This document shows, piece after piece, positions 60,273 to 64,000 of a stretch of DNA of 64,000 bases. The DNA comes from DATBQN01 sp963755825 (GTDB lineage: Bacteria; Acidobacteriota; Thermoanaerobaculia; Multivoradales; UBA5704). A model generated the notes under the pieces. The model did not search any database. It was not told the DNA's origin and saw only the letters and a list, made by a program, of their open reading frames with translations. The position numbers and the translations under genes are program-made. How positions within the stretch are numbered: the stretch's first letter is position 1; every line of letters begins with the position of its first letter. The DNA is taken from the NCBI GenBank assembly GCA_963755825.1, contig CAVWLA010000003.1, positions 2,790,001-2,854,000 of the forward strand, read 5' to 3'.

Positions 60273-60737
60273 ATGAACGGCTCGGTGAACCACTGGCAGC
60301 TGATCGGGAGGGTTGGGCGGGGCATCGAGCTTCGTCACACGGCGAGGGGGCCGGTCGCCTCCTTCAGCGTCGGCACCGACTACTACCGCCTCGGCGAGGG
60401 GGAGAAGCGCGAGCGGGCGACGGACTGGCATCGCTGCTTCGCCTTCGCCGATCGCGCGCTGCAGCTGGCGAGGGAGCTCAAGCGGGGCGATCTCGTCTAC
60501 GTCGCCGGCCCCGCCACCACCTCCAGTCTGCAGCGCGAGGGGGTGACGATCAAGGAGATCCGGCTGCGGGTCGAGGGCTACCGTCACCTGGCGCGGCCGT
60601 CGTCCCAACCGGCGGGCGAGGCGGCCGGCGCTGCCGACGCCGCGGATGCCGGCGAGCCGTCCGCGGAGGCCACGGCGGCGGCGCTCGACGAGGCCGCGGC
60701 TGACGGCCTCAACCGCGTCGAGGAGATTCTCGACTGA
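60273..60737 (+). CDS. ssb: Single-stranded DNA-binding protein
   Basis: 154 residues. OB-fold SSB: MNGSVNHWQLIGRVGRGIEL, GPVASFSVGTDYYRLGEGEK, TDWHRCFAFADRALQLAREL, KRGDLVYVAGPATTSSLQRE. The C-terminal tail is Ala/Glu/Asp-rich and ends EILD, not the DDDIPF of replication SSBs, so it may be an accessory SSB. AAGGAGA site before ATG 60273. It ends 29 bases inside the convergent permease gene. Confidence 0.85.
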   Translation: MNGSVNHWQLIGRVGRGIELRHTARGPVASFSVGTDYYRLGEGEKRERATDWHRCFAFADRALQLARELKRGDLVYVAGPATTSSLQREGVTIKEIRLRVEGYRHLARPSSQPAGEAAGAADAADAGEPSAEATAAALDEAAADGLNRVEEILD

Positions 60738-61617
60738 GGGCGCCGCCCCGCCGGCGCAGCAGCGCGCCGGCGACGAGGGTGAGGAAGAACAGCAGGCTGA
60801 CGGCGAGGACGACGGCGCCGCCCGTCGGCACCAGGAGGCGGGTCGAGATGCCGAGGCCGCCGGCGCCGGCGAGGAAGGCGACGACCATGCTCCACAGCAG
60901 GTAGCCGCGGGTGCTCCGCGCCAGGTTGCGCGCCGCCGCCGCCGGCACCACCACCAGGGCCTCCACCAGCAGAGCGCCGATGACCTTGAGGCTGAGGACG
61001 ATGGCGACCGTCAGCAGCAGGGCGAAGAGGTATTCGAGGTAGGCCGGGTCGGCGCCGGCGACGGCGGCGAGCGGCGGGCTCAGGCTGTCGAGGAGGAGGT
61101 GGTTGTACTCGCGCAGCAGGAGGACGGCGACGAGGGCGCCGGCGGCGAGGAGGATCGCGAGGTCGCCGTCGGTCACCGTCAGCAGGCTGCCGAAGAGCAC
61201 CGACTCCACCTGGTGGACGTTGAACTGCCGCGTCACCGCGACGAGCAGGCAGAGGCCGAGCCCGAGGGTGAGGGCGAGGAAGACGCCGATCAGGGTGTCG
61301 GGCGGCAGGCTCGAGCGCCGTTTGACGTAGACCATCGCCAGGGTCGACAGCAGGCAGAAGCCGAAGATCCCGCCGTACGGCGCCGAGAGCGGCTCGCCCA
61401 GGAGCAGGCCGACGGCGACGCCGGTGAGCGTCGCCTGGCCGAGGGCGGCGCTGAAGAAGGCGAGCCGCCGCGCCACCACCAGGTGGCTGAGGCCGCCCAG
61501 GATCGGCGCCAGCAGCAGTACGCAGAGGAAGCCGCGCAGCATGAACGGGTACTGGAAATCGGCCGGCAGCAGCCCGCCCCGCGCCAGATGCTCGGCCCAT
61601 GCGTAGAGGGCGGTCAT
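60709..61617 (-). CDS. Metal ABC transporter permease (ZnuB-like)
   Basis: 302 residues, eight or nine TM helices. ZnuB/MntB family: MLRGFLCVLLLAPILGGLSH, LAFFSAALGQATLTGVAVGL, DTLIGVFLALTLGLGLCLLV, LEYLFALLLTVAIVLSLKVI, GALLVEALVVVPAAAARNLA. Its start overlaps the ATPase stop (61614-61617). It would move Zn2+ or Mn2+ across the inner membrane. Confidence 0.9.
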   Translation of the reverse strand: MTALYAWAEHLARGGLLPADFQYPFMLRGFLCVLLLAPILGGLSHLVVARRLAFFSAALGQATLTGVAVGLLLGEPLSAPYGGIFGFCLLSTLAMVYVKRRSSLPPDTLIGVFLALTLGLGLCLLVAVTRQFNVHQVESVLFGSLLTVTDGDLAILLAAGALVAVLLLREYNHLLLDSLSPPLAAVAGADPAYLEYLFALLLTVAIVLSLKVIGALLVEALVVVPAAAARNLARSTRGYLLWSMVVAFLAGAGGLGISTRLLVPTGGAVVLAVSLLFFLTLVAGALLRRRGGALSRESPRRG

Positions 61618-62399
61618 CGCGTGCGGCGCTGTGGAGAGAGCGCAGAAGAGAGCGCCGCCGGGCGCACCGACAGCGCCGCGCCGCGCTCGAGGGTCGCCGC
61701 GAGATCGCCGGCGAGCGCCTCGGCGGCGGTGCCGTCGGCGACGACGCGGCGGTCGATCACCGTCACCCGGTCGGCGATGCGCCGCACCTGCTCGAGGTCG
61801 TGGGAGACCATCAGCACGGTGAGCTCCGTCGTCGCGCGGAGCGCGAGGAGGGTCTCCTCGAGCTGGCGGCCGGCGGCCTCGTCGAGCCCGCTCGCCGGCT
61901 CGTCGAGGAGGAGGAGCTCGGGCAGCGGATCGAGGGCGTGGGCGAGGAGGACGCGCCGCAGCTCGCCGCCGGAGAGCACCGAGAGCTGGCGGCCGGCGAG
62001 GCCGGCGAGGCCGACGGCCGCGAGCAGCTCGGCGATCTTCCGCCGCGCCGCGCCGCCGACCCCCAGGCAGACGGGGCGGCGCTGGCGGGTGAGCGCCAGG
62101 AAGTCGGCGACCGTCACCGGCAGCGTGCGATCGATGGCGAAGCTCTGCGGCACGTAGCCGACGCGGCCGTCGCGCCGCCAGTGGGCGACGATCCGTCCAG
62201 CGAAGCCGGTCTGGCCGAGCACCGCGGCGAGGAGCGTGCTCTTGCCGCCGCCGTTCGGCCCCACGACAAAATGGAGGGCGCCGCGCGCGACGGCGAAGGA
62301 GACGCCGGCGAGGAGGGTCTCCTCGCCGCGGCGCACCGCGAGGTCGGCGATCTCCAAGAGAGGCATCTCGGAGAGCGGCGGCTCGGCGGCGCCGGTCAT
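61614..62399 (-). CDS. Metal ABC transporter ATPase (ZnuC-like)
   Basis: 261 residues. Walker A VVGPNGGGKSTLLAAVLG, ABC signature LSVLSGGELRRVLLAHALDP, Walker B PELLLLDEPASGLD, switch His MVSHDLEQVRRIAD. Sequence VGYVPQSFAIDRTLPVTVAD is typical of ZnuC. The GPNGGGK loop and gene order with a ZnuB-like permease support a metal importer. ATG at 62399 overlaps the preceding gene stop in an ATGA. Confidence 0.92.
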   Translation of the reverse strand: MTGAAEPPLSEMPLLEIADLAVRRGEETLLAGVSFAVARGALHFVVGPNGGGKSTLLAAVLGQTGFAGRIVAHWRRDGRVGYVPQSFAIDRTLPVTVADFLALTRQRRPVCLGVGGAARRKIAELLAAVGLAGLAGRQLSVLSGGELRRVLLAHALDPLPELLLLDEPASGLDEAAGRQLEETLLALRATTELTVLMVSHDLEQVRRIADRVTVIDRRVVADGTAAEALAGDLAATLERGAALSVRPAALSSALSPQRRTR

Positions 62400-63076
62400 C
62401 GGATCGCCGGCGCGCCGGCGCCGTTGACTCCGTTGGCGCCGTTGACTCCGATCACGATCTGCGTCCAGCCGTCGGCGTGCGGCAACGGGAAGAGGCCCGG
62501 AACGACCCGCGAGCCGTCGCGGTGCCGCCAGATGGCGACGTGGAGGACGGTGCCGTCGACCAGCCGGTGGTGCTGCTCGTCGGGTGGCGTGCGGTCGGGT
62601 GGCGCCGCGGGCTCCGGCTCCTGGATCGAGAGCAGCCAGGCCGGCGCGCCGGAGCGCGCGGGAATCCCCAGGTAGTTGATCAGCGTGCCCTGCTGGCGCC
62701 GGCTCCAGGCGCGGTTGGCGCCCTTCGCCGTCGGGTCGGGCGCGAACGGTGGAATGCCCTGCGCCGCGAGCGCCGCCGCCTCCGGCCAGCGCCCCGTCGT
62801 CGAGCGGATTCCCTCCGCCTCGAGGAGCCCTTCCTGCAGATCGCGGAAGGTCCGCTGCTCGGCCGGCGGCAGGTCGCGGAAGAGCGTCTGGTAGGGGAGC
62901 AGGTCGCCGCCCGGCGCCAGGTCGCGGCCGGCCGCTCCCGGCGCAGTGTTGGCGAGGTGGAGCCAGAGCGCGAGGACGATCGTCGCCGCGGCGCGCAGCA
63001 CGTTCGCCGTCTCGGCGCGGACCGAGGGCGGCAGGATCTCCACGCTGCGGACGGAAGGCTCGGTCGGAGGCGTCAT
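62396..63076 (-). CDS. Periplasmic protein of the metal-uptake operon
   Basis: 226 residues. One TM anchor (VLRAAATIVLALWLHLANTA), then a periplasmic domain with PYQTLFRDLPPAEQRTFRDL, LLEAEGIRSTTGRWP, GTLINYLGIPARSGAPAWLL and DEQHHRLVDGTVLHVAIWRH, the latter His-rich. It sits where a ZnuA binding protein would be expected but is not ZnuA-like. A similar single-TM protein accompanies TonB-receptor/ABC metal systems in other bacteria. Function is inferred to be metal handling in the periplasm. Confidence 0.68.
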   Translation of the reverse strand: MTPPTEPSVRSVEILPPSVRAETANVLRAAATIVLALWLHLANTAPGAAGRDLAPGGDLLPYQTLFRDLPPAEQRTFRDLQEGLLEAEGIRSTTGRWPEAAALAAQGIPPFAPDPTAKGANRAWSRRQQGTLINYLGIPARSGAPAWLLSIQEPEPAAPPDRTPPDEQHHRLVDGTVLHVAIWRHRDGSRVVPGLFPLPHADGWTQIVIGVNGANGVNGAGAPAIR

Positions 63077-63203
63077 CGCGTCGATTCCCCAGAGTATACG
63101 GCGGCATCGGAAGCGCGCCTGCGGCGCGGCCGAGGCGCGCCTTCCGGCGCGACCGAGAGGCGTCCGGGCGATCGCCGCGGAGCGCTCCTCGTGCCGGCGA
63201 GGG

Positions 63204-64000
63204 TCAGAATCGCCAGGCGGCGGTGAAGCGGGCGGTGCGCGGCTCGGCCGGGTGGAAGTGGATGTCGTCGACGCCGGCCAGCGGCTCGCCGGGGAGGCGC
63301 GAGGCGTAGTAGTAGTCGATGTCTGAGACCTTCCTGTCGAGCAGGTTGAAGACGTCGAGCGAAAGGTCGAGCCCGTTCTCCAGGTGATACCCCAGGCGGC
63401 CGTTGAGCTCGCTCGTCGAGCGCGAGCGCACGCTGTTGTCCTCGATGAGCGGCCGCGGTCCGAGGTAGCGCAGGCGGAGCGCGCCGAAGAAGCGGTCGAA
63501 GCGGTCGAAGGTGACGCCCGCCGAGGCGACGCCCTCGAGCGCCTCCGGGATGTGGTTGCCGGCCGGCGAGAAATCGGTGAAGCGGCCGTGGCAGTAGGCG
63601 AGGTCGGCGTCGAGCGTGATGCGGTCGGTCGCCTTGTAGAAGTTGGCGAGCTCGAAGCCGGTGCGGCGCGTCGGCCGGCCGGCCTCCGTGGTCCCGTCGT
63701 CGGCGTCGTAGACCAGCTCGGAGTCGAGGTCGAGGCGGAAGAAGGTGAGCGAGGTCTCGACGTGGGGGATCAAGTCCGTCCGCGCGCCGACGTCGAAGCT
63801 CCTCGCGCGCACCAGCGGCTGCACGCGGTCGACGGTCTCGTTGGTCTTGGGGTCGAGGACGGTGACGGTGCCGCGCGCGTCGTTGCTGTGGAAGCCGTAG
63901 CCGGCGTTCAGGTAGAGGTCGGTCTTGTCGAAGGGGCCGAAGATGAGCGACAGCTTGGGGCTGCCGATCGTTTTGCTGACGGTGCCCGAGTTGATCGCCA
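63204..64000 (-). CDS. TonB-dependent receptor, 5' partial
   Basis: The C-terminal ~265 residues of the barrel are visible; the frame is open to the right edge. Typical strands: LYLNAGYGFHSNDARGTVTV, RSFDVGARTDLIPHVETSLT, ELANFYKATDRITLDADLAY, STSELNGRLGYHLENGLDLS, LDVFNLLDRKVSDIDYYYAS. It ends RTARFTAAWRF, the C-terminal Phe for outer-membrane insertion. The same-strand ABC genes downstream (128-base gap) suggest uptake of a metal or metallophore. The plug and TonB box are outside the window. Confidence 0.9.
   Translation of the reverse strand, partial: AINSGTVSKTIGSPKLSLIFGPFDKTDLYLNAGYGFHSNDARGTVTVLDPKTNETVDRVQPLVRARSFDVGARTDLIPHVETSLTFFRLDLDSELVYDADDGTTEAGRPTRRTGFELANFYKATDRITLDADLAYCHGRFTDFSPAGNHIPEALEGVASAGVTFDRFDRFFGALRLRYLGPRPLIEDNSVRSRSTSELNGRLGYHLENGLDLSLDVFNLLDRKVSDIDYYYASRLPGEPLAGVDDIHFHPAEPRTARFTAAWRF

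Overview
The window is very GC-rich (about 70%), densely packed bacterial chromosome. GTGA/ATGA stop-start overlaps are common and GTG/TTG starts are used. The gene content (VPS10/BNR-repeat secreted giant, DUF2330 proteins, bacterial alpha-2-macroglobulin with PbpC, stand-alone ECF sigma/anti-sigma pairs, periplasmic PaoABC-type oxidoreductase, TonB receptor and outer-membrane barrel) points to a diderm. An Acidobacteriota lineage (for example Thermoanaerobaculia-like) is my best guess, with Myxococcota-like groups as the alternative. This is inferred from gene families only; no rRNA gene is present.

Layout. 1-2.3 kb: end of a PspA/IM30 gene and an AAA ATPase. 2.4-4.6 kb: an ECF sigma factor, zinc-finger anti-sigma factor and CnrX/Spy-like sensor operon, divergent from a Spy/CpxP chaperone; mirror-image ECF-type promoters lie between them. 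4.6-8.7 kb: two related DUF2330 genes, one fused in frame to an RnfD/NqrB-like membrane domain, separated by three copies of a ~90-bp inverted-repeat element. 8.7-21 kb: pbpC and a giant alpha-2-macroglobulin on the minus strand, a usual pair here split by a decayed acyl-CoA dehydrogenase, a CHASE3 hybrid histidine kinase and a hydrolase on the plus strand. 21.4-26 kb: an XRE regulator and a PaoABC-like Fe-S/FAD/Moco operon. 26-29.7 kb: thioesterase, CPA2 antiporter, GntR regulator with a clear palindromic operator, slipin. 29.8-32.2 kb: PixA/AidA-type inclusion protein, a DUF6036 nucleotidyltransferase pair, a small repeat protein and DUF302. 32.5-37.2 kb: sulfite reductase, APS reductase and siroheme synthesis genes, an assimilatory sulfur operon. 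37.2-38.3 kb: a second ECF sigma/anti-sigma-like pair. 38.4-40.3 kb: a wrecked IS3-family element, a patch of ~20-bp imperfect repeats and a VapBC pair. 40.4-42.7 kb: an unrecognised four-gene envelope cassette (small Cys peptide, propeller-like protein, two membrane-anchored STN-like proteins). 43.2-44.2 kb: a DedA-rhodanese fusion interrupted by one in-frame TGA at an expected Cys position (selenocysteine candidate or recent nonsense mutation). 44.2-47.7 kb: Lgt-fold protein, membrane proteins and an MJ0619/Tes-like radical SAM enzyme, a possible lipid-remodelling locus. 47.7-51.7 kb: lysine 2,3-aminomutase-like KamA with two ATP-grasp ligases behind a strong promoter carrying an inverted repeat. 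52-56.8 kb: HIT protein, MDR dehydrogenase, VPS10-like protein. 57-60 kb: Cys/Met-rich secreted protein, porin-like barrel, membrane protein and FMN-bind-like protein. 60.3-64 kb: SSB, then a ZnuBC-like metal ABC transporter with a periplasmic partner and a TonB receptor running off the edge.

The best leads for new biology are the UGA-interrupted DedA-rhodanese, the KamA/ATP-grasp cluster, the radical SAM/Lgt-fold lipid locus, the STN cassette, and the DUF2330 fusion embedded among repeat elements. The DUF2330 region also sits next to a split alpha-2-macroglobulin/PbpC pair.
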